Positions 45,905 through 54,234 of a stretch of 64,000 nt of DNA are shown piece after piece. A model generated the notes under the pieces. The model did not search any database and was not told the DNA's origin. It worked only from the letters and a program-made list of their open reading frames with translations. Source of the DNA: Stieleria mannarensis (GTDB taxonomy: Bacteria > Planctomycetota > Planctomycetia > Pirellulales > Pirellulaceae); assembly GCF_014154935.1 (NCBI RefSeq), contig NZ_JACEHH010000013.1, positions 124,001 through 188,000 of the forward strand, read 5' to 3'. Position 1 is the stretch's first letter. Each line of letters opens with the position of its first letter. Position numbers and translations under genes: made by a program.

Positions 45905-46010
45905 GCAAATTGCCAGGCTCGCGAATGCCAGCCCGTCGCGTGAGCAAGGGGCCTGCGCGCAGCAATCGTAGGCCGCTTGCTGACGCTTCCCGCTGGCATG
46001 GCACGGCCGG
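45905..46010. repeat. Dispersed hairpin repeat, second copy of the GCCAGGCTCG family
   Basis: GCGTGAGCAAGGGGCCT pairs with AGGCCGCTTGCTGACGC around a GCGCGCAGCAATCGT loop, and outer TGCCAG/CTGGCA arms are present. It is related to 44203-44268. The rest of spacer 45668-46156 shows no gene. Confidence 0.8.
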
Positions 46011-46156
46011 CGTCGCGCACCGGCGGGGGGGAGCACCGCTAGGAACGCCGGCCCGAACCTGCAAAACTCTGCGATGCTGACTATGGTGTTGCGTCTTGCT
46101 TCTCGTCTTTCTTGTTTTTCGCCGATCCGAATCGGCGTCGCTGCTGCCGCGTTTCC

Positions 46157-47272
46157 GTGATTTATCTCGACTTTAACCGTACCACCCCGCTGGCCCCTTC
46201 GGTGCTCGAAGCGATGCAGCCCTACTGGGCGACGCACTACATGCTGCCGGGCCAGGAGCACGCCCACGCCCACGCGGTCGGCGAGGCACTGGAAGGGGCC
46301 CGTGAAAACATCGCGGCGTTGGCGGGATGCGAGTCGTTCGAAATCGTGTTCACCAGCGGTGGGACCGAGGCCAACAATCTGGCGATCCTGGGGCTGCTCG
46401 GTGCGGCCCAGCCCGGACACGTCCTGGTCAGCCAAATGGAACACGAGTCCGTCCTCGGCCCGCTTTCCGGGTTACCCGCACGCGATCCACGTTGGACGAT
46501 CGAAACGATTCCCTGCGAGCCGTCGGGTATTGTCGATCCGTTGAAAGTCGAAGCGATGCTCCGCAAAGACACGCGGCTGGTGTGCCTGCAAGGTGCCAAC
46601 GCCATCGTCGGCACGATCCAACCGGTCCGCGAGGTCGCCGATCGATGCCACAACCGCGGCGTCTGCCTGCACTGCGACGCGACTCAGATGTTCGGCAAGG
46701 TCCCCGTCGACGTCAAACACCTGCGTGCCGACACGGTGGCGATCAGCGGTCACAAGTTCTACGGCCCCAAAGGCTCCGGTGCGATCTATATCCGCCGCGG
46801 ATTGCAACTCGACCCGATCACGTTTGGCGAACCCCGCGAGATGGGATTGCGTCCGGGGGCGGAGAACATCCCCGGCTGCATCGGCTTGGGCGCCGCGGCC
46901 AGCCTGGCCGAACGCTACTGCGTCCAGGCCAATGACCAGCTGGCCGAGCTTCGCGACCAATTCGTCCGGCATCTCGCGGCGCAACTCTCTTCTCCGCCGG
47001 TGGTCTTGTGCGAAGCCTCGCCGCGATTGCCCAACACCGTCGCCATTGAACTGCCCGGCGACGCACGCCGCGTTCACGAGTCGGCTCGGGAGCTGGCCCT
47101 GGCCACCGCTCAAGCGAATTCGCCGCCGGACGAATTCACGCGTTCCTTGCGCGCGATCGGACGCAGCGATTCGCAGATCGGTCGCACCCTTCGTGTCTCC
47201 CTTGGCTGGACGACCAGCAACGAGCAAGTCGAGCGTGCCGCCGGATTGATCGCCGAAGCGTTTGACGGCTGA
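46157..47272 (+). CDS. Cysteine desulfurase (NifS/IscS) homologue lacking the catalytic cysteine
   Basis: 371 residues from a GTG (VIYLDFNRTTPLAP). The fold-type I PLP signature is intact: TSGGTEANNLAILG for phosphate/PLP contacts, 'CLHCDATQMFGKVPVD' for the aspartate, and SGHKFYGPKGSG with Lys200 as Schiff-base lysine. In the mobile loop where desulfurases have STGSACSS, this protein reads ATAQANS (Asn321 at the cysteine position), followed by the usual 'RSLRAIG...RVSLGWTTSNEQV' ending. It cannot form the persulfide by the standard mechanism. It may be a selenocysteine-lyase-like or other PLP enzyme. No iscU/sufU gene is adjacent. Confidence 0.85.
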   Translation: MIYLDFNRTTPLAPSVLEAMQPYWATHYMLPGQEHAHAHAVGEALEGARENIAALAGCESFEIVFTSGGTEANNLAILGLLGAAQPGHVLVSQMEHESVLGPLSGLPARDPRWTIETIPCEPSGIVDPLKVEAMLRKDTRLVCLQGANAIVGTIQPVREVADRCHNRGVCLHCDATQMFGKVPVDVKHLRADTVAISGHKFYGPKGSGAIYIRRGLQLDPITFGEPREMGLRPGAENIPGCIGLGAAASLAERYCVQANDQLAELRDQFVRHLAAQLSSPPVVLCEASPRLPNTVAIELPGDARRVHESARELALATAQANSPPDEFTRSLRAIGRSDSQIGRTLRVSLGWTTSNEQVERAAGLIAEAFDG

Positions 47273-47292
47273 GACGCCAATGCCAGCCCGAC

Positions 47293-47358
47293 GTAGCTAC
47301 CTTCACCAGAAGGTGGATGGACCCCTGGCGTTTACCACGCTCTGGCGAGCGTAGCTAC
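47293..47358. repeat. Paired REP-like elements of the GTAGCTAC family, inverted
   Basis: GTAGCTACCTTCACCAGAAG followed by GTGG (47293-47316) and the inverted CCACGCTCTGGCGAGCGTAG followed by CTAC (47335-47358). It is the same two element types as at 32271-32332 in the opposite order, placed between convergent genes. Confidence 0.88.
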
Positions 47359-47379
47359 GTCGTTGCGCCGCTGTCCACC

Positions 47380-50253
47380 TTACGGTGCTTCTTCAAACCC
47401 GACCTGGTTGATCTCCAGCAACTCGGGGTCTTGGATATAGACGCCTCGAAAATCCGGCGGTTGGGGCTGGTTCTTAATCCGAATGCCACAGCGGCTGCAA
47501 TCACCACCGGGGACCGCTTCGACGGTCGTCCCGGGCAGGGTCAGCAGGTATTCCGGATCGATCGGGCCGGGATCGATCCACAGCCCTTCCGGCGTCAGCT
47601 CCATCGTCCCCAGGTCCAGGTCCAACCCACGCCGGATGACTTCATAGTTGACGAAGATGTTCAGCAAGGAGTTCTGAGCATTGAGCAGGTCTTCGAGAGC
47701 AGAAATCGTATCGCGAGCGGCGGTCGGACCACTGCTCAGCCCGCGGGCGTCACGGAGTTCACGAAGGTCGGTGTTCAACTCGATCTGCGCCGCCGCGATC
47801 CGAACCGATTGGCGACCGTATTCGAACGTCACGCGGTTGACTTGCAGCTGCCGGATTTGGGCTCGCAGCAATTGCCAAATGCTGTCTTCGTACTCGTAAT
47901 AGCCGCGTTTGGCTTGTTCGAATTCGATCAGCGATTGCCGGTACGTGTTGCGTTCTTGCAGCCGCGTGATCGGGGCGTCCCATTCCAGTCCGACACTCAA
48001 GGTGCTCGATTTGCCACGCAGTGCGAAGGGATTGTTTTCTCCGCCGAGTGTCCCGACGCCGCCGCTGACGCGGATGTCCAGCGAGCTTTCCAGGTCGTCG
48101 GCGATGAATTCGATCGCCCGCCAGCTGTCGACCAACGCCGCACGAGCGTTGGCCCAGTCGCGTCGGTTGCGGCGAGCGATCTCGAATGCTTCGGCGGGCT
48201 GGATGTTGACCTCCGGCAGCAACGCACTTTCGGTCCGTGCGCGAGCCTGGATCAGCTGCATCGTCAACACGTCATCACCCAACTCGGCCAGCAGGTCCTG
48301 GGTCGCCAGAATCAATTCTTCGCGAATCTGTTTGGACAATTCGATCGGTGTGGCGTCTTGGGGGCCATCGCTGACGAACTGATTCAGCGACGCGTTGATG
48401 GTTGCGAATTGCGATCGGTAGGACTGCAGGCGTTCGATCAGACTTTCAAACGATTCGCCCAAAGTCGATTGCAGCGTCGACAGTTCGCTGACATCGAAGA
48501 CAGATTCGTCGATGCTGTCGACTTGCAACAACGTGCAGATACTCTCTCGTTCGGTCTTGTAGAGTTCCAGCAGTTGATCGTTCTGTTGGATCCGCTGGGG
48601 AATGGTTTCGGCCAGCTTGGCGATGTCCGTTTCGACCATCGGCGCGTCCTCGACCAGCAATTCGTTCAGGAACGCATCGAGCGGTTGCAGTTCGGCCTGC
48701 AATCGGGCGACGGTTTCCTGAACGGCCGGGGTCCACGACAGGCTTGAAATCGGCAGCCCGGTGTCGGGATCGGTGCCGGCTTCGGTTTCGCCCAGCAAGG
48801 CCAAGTTCAGATCGCCGACGATGCTGCGCAGTTGCGTCAGCTGCTCTCGGCGAGAACGCAAATCGCGATCGATCAGCTCGAATCGTTCCAACATCGGGTC
48901 TTCGATGCGGGCACAGATATACGGCGGCAATCCGAGTGTGCTCTTGAAGCGATCCAGTGAAGCTTGGTAGGCCGCTTTTCGCGCGACCAGCTCGCTTTGT
49001 CGCGACAACAGCGCACTTTTCTGTTGGGCGACTTGAAGCCGCTGGCTGACGATTTCCTGTGGGTCTTCGGGAATCGTCGTCAACAATTCGATCAGCGTGT
49101 TCTCCAACACCAACTGGTCTTCGCTCAAACGCGCGATGTTCTCTTCCAGGTTGCGGATTTGCAATTGGTCTTGAAGCAAGCCCATGAACCCGCCGGCGTC
49201 TTGCACGCCGGCGCCGCCCCCGCCACCGCTGAATCCGCCGCCGACCAGGCCGCTGCCCAACCCGGTGAATCCGGACAATCCCACGCCGAACACGCCGCCG
49301 CTACGCCGCACGTTCGCGTCGATGTTGCGCCCGACCGTGACGTTCAAGTAAAATCCGCGTCGGAATCGTTCAAAGGATCGGATGTTGGCCAGCAAGGATC
49401 GTTCGGCCAGCGTCAATCGCGTCATCACCTTGTCACGACCGGCTTGTCGCAACAACGGCTGGAACAGCTCGAAACTCATCAGCGACGTCGCATTTTGCGT
49501 GTTGTTGCCGCTCAGCTCCCAGACGATGTTGTTGGCCACGCCGGCCACCAGGCTGCCGCCGTGGGCGAACGCGCGGCTGAAATTCAACCCGGTCGTCCCC
49601 AGCGAAAGATCCGAATTGTCGCCGCCGGCGGTATCGTCGCCGCCGAGATCAAATCCGGCTCCCGTGCCGCCGAAGAACTGGGTGTCAAACTGGAACCGCT
49701 CGCTGCTGACGTCCAGCGCCGACAGGTACAACGTTTCCAGCTGCTGCTGGTACTCGGTCGAATGCAGCAGCGCGATCTGCACTGCGGTGTCGGCGTTGAG
49801 CACCAGCACGCCGTCTTCGTTGAGCGGCAAGAACTGCCACCAATCCGGGTTCTCCACCGAATTGGTGAATCCCGCCGCGTCCCACATCGGGTAGCCGCGA
49901 CGACCATCGACGCACTGCATGTAGCGATGGGATGCCGGATCGTCCATCGGCATCGGTTGGAAATCCAAATCGAACGGGTTGTACATCCGGCTGCGGCGAT
50001 CGACTTGAATGCTCAGGTCGGTGTTCGGCCGCCGTGCGACGTGCGACGTCTTTTCCTGCAACAGACAATGGACTTCTTGGTCGGCCTGTTTGCGATAGTA
50101 CTGTCGGTGGCATCCGATCGCGCTGATCCCGGTCAGGGCCGCCAGCGAGGCACTGATCAGCGCCGCGGCCAATCGGTTTCGTTTCCCCGAGGTCGTCTTC
50201 GTTCCCCGAGCCCCCCCAGCCTTCGCTCCAGCCAGCCCTGAACGCAATGTCAT
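47380..50253 (-). CDS. Large TolC-like outer-membrane efflux lipoprotein
   Basis: 957 residues from MTLRSGLAG (a GTG 12 bp upstream is also possible). The N-terminal lipobox is ALTGISAIGC, with the lipidated Cys at about residue 48. The OEP/TolC pattern appears as two long helical hairpin regions with beta segments (DTAVQIALLHSTEYQQQLET at the start, RDWANARAALVDSWRAIEF... later, DAPITRLQERNTYRQSLIEFE near the end). At roughly twice the common ~450-residue size it has long extra coiled-coil insertions in the middle and a Gly-rich loop (GGGFSGGGGGAG). No RND or MFP partner is adjacent. Confidence 0.85.
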   Translation of the reverse strand: MTLRSGLAGAKAGGARGTKTTSGKRNRLAAALISASLAALTGISAIGCHRQYYRKQADQEVHCLLQEKTSHVARRPNTDLSIQVDRRSRMYNPFDLDFQPMPMDDPASHRYMQCVDGRRGYPMWDAAGFTNSVENPDWWQFLPLNEDGVLVLNADTAVQIALLHSTEYQQQLETLYLSALDVSSERFQFDTQFFGGTGAGFDLGGDDTAGGDNSDLSLGTTGLNFSRAFAHGGSLVAGVANNIVWELSGNNTQNATSLMSFELFQPLLRQAGRDKVMTRLTLAERSLLANIRSFERFRRGFYLNVTVGRNIDANVRRSGGVFGVGLSGFTGLGSGLVGGGFSGGGGGAGVQDAGGFMGLLQDQLQIRNLEENIARLSEDQLVLENTLIELLTTIPEDPQEIVSQRLQVAQQKSALLSRQSELVARKAAYQASLDRFKSTLGLPPYICARIEDPMLERFELIDRDLRSRREQLTQLRSIVGDLNLALLGETEAGTDPDTGLPISSLSWTPAVQETVARLQAELQPLDAFLNELLVEDAPMVETDIAKLAETIPQRIQQNDQLLELYKTERESICTLLQVDSIDESVFDVSELSTLQSTLGESFESLIERLQSYRSQFATINASLNQFVSDGPQDATPIELSKQIREELILATQDLLAELGDDVLTMQLIQARARTESALLPEVNIQPAEAFEIARRNRRDWANARAALVDSWRAIEFIADDLESSLDIRVSGGVGTLGGENNPFALRGKSSTLSVGLEWDAPITRLQERNTYRQSLIEFEQAKRGYYEYEDSIWQLLRAQIRQLQVNRVTFEYGRQSVRIAAAQIELNTDLRELRDARGLSSGPTAARDTISALEDLLNAQNSLLNIFVNYEVIRRGLDLDLGTMELTPEGLWIDPGPIDPEYLLTLPGTTVEAVPGGDCSRCGIRIKNQPQPPDFRGVYIQDPELLEINQVGFEEAP

Positions 50254-50822
50254 TTTTGTAGCCACGTTTGATCCGCGATTCCGTTCGAATGGTTACGATG
50301 CGTCGAATTGCTACCAAAAGCGAATTCGCTGCCAGTCCATCGAGTCGTTCAATTGGCATTGCCGGAACAACCCAACCATCGATTCGGAACGGGAGCCCGC
50401 GGATCATCACCGATTCGATCCCCCGCTGGGCGGTTTTGACACGCCAGGGGGGCAGGTTGTTCGGGCTGTACCGGTTGTTCCGGTCGTAGGCCAACGCGGA
50501 CCCACCCATCCGGAGAGACCGGCCCGGCCGGTGGCGGCCACGGGGCTGCGGCCTGGGGGCCGGCTGAATCGTCCCCGTTTGGCGGCCGAGCCACGGTTGA
50601 GGGCCGTGGCTGACGGAATCAGTCGGGCAAGCGGCTCGGAAAGCGTAGAAAAGCTTGACGCTCTATCTTGCCCAACTTAGTATCCATCGGTCGGAATTCC
50701 GCACCTTTTCCGCACCAACTCAATTTCGGAGCCTGATCGAAGGTTCCCGGCCGCCGGCGCCGCAAACGCCATGGCCCCATTCATCGCCTCCTCTGACGAC
50801 GATCTGTCGCCACCGAACCATC
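50254..50822. other. 569-bp divergent spacer with a hairpin
   Basis: It contains a perfect 8-bp hairpin AGCCACGG/CCGTGGCT at 50589-50611 and a GC-rich GGCCGG-type palindromic patch near 50510-50570. No convincing ORF. It must hold the promoters of the divergent TolC-like and two-TM genes, but no boxes stand out. Confidence 0.55.
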
Positions 50823-52262
50823 ATGAAATTCATTATCCTGGCAGTCCTGTTGGCGATGTTCATCGCCTTCGTCGTGATGGTGGTCAAAGCGGCCAAGCAG
50901 TGGCGTTGGTATCACATCACCAGCGCCGTGATCGCGATGCTGTTGGCGTTGATCCTGTTGTTCCCCACCGCGGGGGTTCTGAAAAGCCGGCAAGCGTGGC
51001 ACAAGATCAAGGAGGACTTGGAAAAACGCCTGGAGAGCGTGGAAGAGGAAAACGAGCGGATTCAGTACGGCGACTCGGACGGTTCGACCGACGGTGAAGG
51101 GCTCAAGTCGCTGGCATTGAAATTATCGAATCTCGGCACCGAAGCGGGGCGGCGTTGGAGAAGCCTGGCATTCGGCGGGGCGGACCCATCCGGCCAGATC
51201 ACCCTGCGTGCCAACACCGCCCCGGCAGTCCCCGGCCAGCCCGCGGCACCGGCCGACGACGCCGCCGCCGCCGGCCCACTGATTCCTGTCGGTTTGGTCG
51301 TTTACGGATTCGCCGAAGGCAAGTTCCGCGAGTTGGAACAACCCGTTCCGATGGTATACCTGGGCGAGTTCAAAGTCGTCGCCAGCCAGCCCAATGTGGT
51401 CACCATCGCCCCCACGTTCCCGCTGGAACGCAATCAAATTGATGCGATCAACAGTGGTCGGGCGACAAGCTGGTCCCTGTATGAAATGTTGCCGCTGGAC
51501 GGTCACGAGCCATTCATCGCCGAGGGCAGCAAGCCGGATGAAGACAACATCCTGGGCCGCGTCGACGACGAATTGGTCAAAATGATCCTGAGGGCCGGTC
51601 GCGAAGAATCCGACCAGGAAACGATCGCCAACTACCTGCGTGACGGCCAGCGTGGATCCCCCGAGGACCCCGCCGCTCGCTGGATCAAAATCCGATTCGA
51701 AGAAAAGTATTCGATCGACGTGGACAGTCCCGAACAGCGTGGGGCTCTCGAAGGCGGTTTCTTTGACAACAACGGGCGGGCGGTCGACAGCAGCCTACAA
51801 CGCGCCGACGGCGGATCGATCTCATTCGCCGTCGGTGACGAATTGATCGTCAAAGAGGAAGCGGCAAAGCTGCTGATCGACCAAGAGAAAGTCGCGTCGT
51901 TGGTCGACACCTACTACCTCCGCCCCCTAAACGACTATCGCTACGTGCTGAGACGCATCCGGCTGCAAATCAGCGAGCTAGATATCCGGATCGCTGAAAT
52001 GGAGTACGAAAAGCAAGTCTTGGAAGCCGCCCGCGACGCGACGGTCAGCATGCTGGAAAAAGGCCAGACCGAGAAGTTAAAACTGGAGCAGGATCTGGCG
52101 CAACACCAGGTCGAAACCAAGGCGCTCAAGCAATACTTTGACCAAGTTCGCGAAAGCTTGCGACAAACCAAAGAAGCCACCTCGGTGCTGTACCGAGACA
52201 ACTTCGTCAAGCTCCGTCAAATCCAACAGCTCGCCGCCGCCGCCATGCTGACCGACACGTAA
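50823..52262 (+). CDS. Two-TM membrane protein with long coiled coil, unknown function
   Basis: 479 residues from MKFIILAVLLAMFIAFVVMV. Two closely spaced TM helices (about 2-22 and 35-54) are followed by a short coiled coil (EDLEKRLESVEEENERIQ) and a mixed globular middle with no recognised motif. The last ~110 residues form a long coiled coil (LRRIRLQISELDIRIAEMEY...). The frame is open upstream to 50655, but that part lacks protein character. The gene stands alone and diverges from the TolC-like gene. No family is recognised. Confidence 0.8.
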   Translation: MKFIILAVLLAMFIAFVVMVVKAAKQWRWYHITSAVIAMLLALILLFPTAGVLKSRQAWHKIKEDLEKRLESVEEENERIQYGDSDGSTDGEGLKSLALKLSNLGTEAGRRWRSLAFGGADPSGQITLRANTAPAVPGQPAAPADDAAAAGPLIPVGLVVYGFAEGKFRELEQPVPMVYLGEFKVVASQPNVVTIAPTFPLERNQIDAINSGRATSWSLYEMLPLDGHEPFIAEGSKPDEDNILGRVDDELVKMILRAGREESDQETIANYLRDGQRGSPEDPAARWIKIRFEEKYSIDVDSPEQRGALEGGFFDNNGRAVDSSLQRADGGSISFAVGDELIVKEEAAKLLIDQEKVASLVDTYYLRPLNDYRYVLRRIRLQISELDIRIAEMEYEKQVLEAARDATVSMLEKGQTEKLKLEQDLAQHQVETKALKQYFDQVRESLRQTKEATSVLYRDNFVKLRQIQQLAAAAMLTDT

Positions 52263-52279
52263 AGCATTTGGTCTAGACA

Positions 52280-52500
52280 GAACCCGCCCTGGCAGGAGGG
52301 TCGAGCGCAGCGAGGGGAGGTCGAACGGTGAATCGCCGGACAAGCGTTCGTCGGCCAGTCGCGTCAAATCGTGGATCAACCCTCCCCGCGTCGTCGCTCA
52401 CTCCTCCGCGACCCTCCCAGAGGGAGGGTAAAGTCGAGCACGCCTGAAAATAAATGAGAGGCTCACAACCGCAGGAGTTCTGGCAGGGAGGTTGTCTTCG
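52280..52500. repeat. CCCTCCC-type hairpin repeats
   Basis: A perfect ACCCTCCC-AGA-GGGAGGGT hairpin lies at 52411-52429, with partial copies (GGCAGGAGGGTCGAGCGCAG near 52291, GGCAGGGAGGTTGTC near 52483). It is related to the cluster at 16085-16208. The element fills the spacer between convergent genes. Confidence 0.75.
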
Positions 52501-52558
52501 CTGGATGTCGATGCCGCGTCGGCCCCACCATTGCAGCCGTCATGGGCCTCCGACGCCC

Positions 52559-53044
52559 CTACCGCGCCGCCCGGAATGGCCGGTCGACGCCGTCGACCAC
52601 CGCGCTCAGGTACAAACCCGCCCCGGTCGCGACAGGTTCTTGCTTGTTCAGATGATCGCGAACCTCACGCATCACATCGCGGCGCGAGATCTGGCCGATC
52701 AACCGCCGATTCGAATCCAGCACCGGCAGCCGACGGCAGGACGCATCAAGGAAGGTTTGGGCGATGGTCAGCAAATCCGTGCGGGCTTCGATTGTCGGAG
52801 GGTTCCGGTCAACAAACGACATCAGGTTGTTGGTCGGCATTTGCTCATAAGCCGCGTCGACCACAAATCGGATGCACGACTTTTCCGAAAAGATCCCTAG
52901 AAATCGGTCGTCCCGATCAACCACCGGTGCACCGGAAATTCGATGTCGCAACAGAACATCGAGCGCTTCCAAGACGTCCATGTCTGGCGAGAGGGTCGTC
53001 AAGTTGGATACCATCATGTCGCGGGCACAGGTGTTGGGCATCAT
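52559..53044 (-). CDS. Two-CBS-domain protein
   Basis: 161 residues from the ATG at 53044, which has GGAG eight bases upstream; a GTG at 53053 is also in frame. Two CBS motifs: about 7-60 (ARDMMVSNLTTLSPDMDVLE, 'HRISGAPVVD..DRFLGIFSEK') and about 78-130 ('RNPPTIEARTDLLTIAQTF', 'RRLPVLDSNRRLIGQISRRD'). Stand-alone CBS pairs bind adenosine nucleotides and regulate partner proteins. The partner is not evident here. Confidence 0.9.
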   Translation of the reverse strand: MMPNTCARDMMVSNLTTLSPDMDVLEALDVLLRHRISGAPVVDRDDRFLGIFSEKSCIRFVVDAAYEQMPTNNLMSFVDRNPPTIEARTDLLTIAQTFLDASCRRLPVLDSNRRLIGQISRRDVMREVRDHLNKQEPVATGAGLYLSAVVDGVDRPFRAAR

Positions 53045-53346
53045 AGGGATCACTCCGGGGTGGCTAGAAGAGGATACGAGGACCGGCCGGGAACAATGAA
53101 TGAAGTGACAGCCGGGGTTTTCCCGTTGTTCGCTCCCGCGACGTGTGTGTCAAGAAAATTTTCGCGGCTCTGGAGATCCTTTCCCGCGTCGCGACCGGCG
53201 GCAGATTTGCCTTAGCGGGGCCGCCGGGCTCGCAAAAAGCTTGCTGTGGCGTTAGGTTTTCCGCATTCGGCCTGCGGATTCGCCAGGGCTGGACACACGC
53301 CGGGACATGCCATGTGATTCTTTTCACAACCCGAGGAGAAAATCCA

Positions 53347-53826
53347 ATGAAAGGCCAATGGGTCGAAATCGAATTCGATTGTTTACCGCTGCGAAGCGTC
53401 GCGCGTTTAGATGTTCCGCTGGACGCATCCCCGGCGTACGAGCAGTTCGTCCAACGGGTCAAGGCGGCGATGAAAAAGCACGGCACCCACAACACGTATT
53501 ACCTGCATCGTTGCAGCTGTGTGTTTCATCTGACCAACGCCATCGACCGTGGTGAGATCGCGTTCGAATTCGAAGGCACGGCGCTGACCGGCCAAGAAGA
53601 TCGCAAGACCCGCTCGGTGGACTTGAATGTCAAACTGTTGCGAGAAACTTGCGGCTGGCTGTCTCAACCGATCGTCGACTTCTTCGCCGAATCGGTCCAG
53701 CACGCGGTCCTGGTCGAGTTCGATCGCTACATCGCCGCCGGTGATCTGTCCAAGACCGAAGCGAGAATGCAAAAGCTGGCCGAACAAAACGAACTCGGCC
53801 AAGGCTTCGTGGGGATGTACCTGTAA
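53347..53826 (+). CDS. Small hypothetical protein, 159 residues
   Basis: It starts at ATG 53347 behind a strong GAGGAG site, the best Shine-Dalgarno in the window. It has a mixed alpha/beta composition with a central cysteine/histidine patch (YYLHRCSCVFHLTN) that could bind a metal, although this is speculative. The C-terminal half is helical (FFAESVQHAVLVEFDRYIAA...TEARMQKLAEQNELG). No signal peptide and no recognised family. Good codon structure and the RBS argue that it is real. Confidence 0.78.
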   Translation: MKGQWVEIEFDCLPLRSVARLDVPLDASPAYEQFVQRVKAAMKKHGTHNTYYLHRCSCVFHLTNAIDRGEIAFEFEGTALTGQEDRKTRSVDLNVKLLRETCGWLSQPIVDFFAESVQHAVLVEFDRYIAAGDLSKTEARMQKLAEQNELGQGFVGMYL

Positions 53827-53890
53827 CGCTGGTGTCGAGCGGGACGGCGCCACATTACCAAGAAAACACGGTGATTCCCCGGTGATTTCT

Positions 53891-54012
53891 GATCGTACTC
53901 GTACCCAGGCGTTTCGCCGGTACTCGTACTCTTACTCGATCCCAGAGTTTCCCGAACAATGCCGAGTAGGAGTACGAGTACCGCTTCGCTGAGTACGAGT
54001 ACGAGTACGATC
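53891..54012. repeat. GTACTCGTACTC palindromic element
   Basis: About 50-bp arms of GAGTAC/GTACTC hexamer repeats, each arm interrupted by its own small CGCTTCG- or GTTTCGCC-type hairpin, surround a ~25-bp centre. Outer ends are GATCGTACTCGTAC and GTACGAGTACGATC. It produces spurious Tyr-Ser, Thr-Arg and Ser-Thr dipeptide ORFs in other frames. Confidence 0.88.
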
Positions 54013-54125
54013 GGCGTGAAACTCGACCCCAACACCCCTTCTTTGCGTAACGTTCACGCCACATCGACAGAACATGGCGCTGTCCAGTTAGGCTTTCGCC
54101 GGCAGGCGACAGCGTCCATGCGACT

Positions 54126-54152
54126 CATCATTCTGCCCCGCATCATTCTGCC
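54126..54152. repeat. CATCATTCTGCCCCG-type repeat
   Basis: CATCATTCTGCC occurs twice (54126-54137, 54141-54152), joined by CCG. It matches one arm of the larger element at 62319-62540. Confidence 0.85.
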
Positions 54153-54171
54153 ATCCCTCACCTGACTCCCA

Positions 54172-54203
54172 CCGACGACGGCCCGCAAGGGCCATCGTAC
54201 CCG
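54172..54203. repeat. GGCCC-GCAA-GGGCC hairpin after mfd
   Basis: CGACGACGGCCCGCAAGGGC followed by CATCGTACCCG lies just downstream of the mfd stop. A related sequence, GACGACCCGGAATGGGCATC, occurs near 57811. There is no T-tract; it could still act as a transcript end. Confidence 0.6.
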
Positions 54204-54234
54204 ACGTGGCCGCCGCTGACGGCCGGATGGTTCA

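Noticed and set aside
50655-50822. N-terminal extension of the two-TM protein
   Set aside because: The hydrophobic segment beginning at the ATG at 50823 is the natural N-terminus; the extension is Pro/Arg/Ser-rich without structure.
53855-54064. Tyr-Ser and Ser-Thr dipeptide repeat ORFs
   Set aside because: Produced by the GTACTC palindrome in several frames at once; no protein features.
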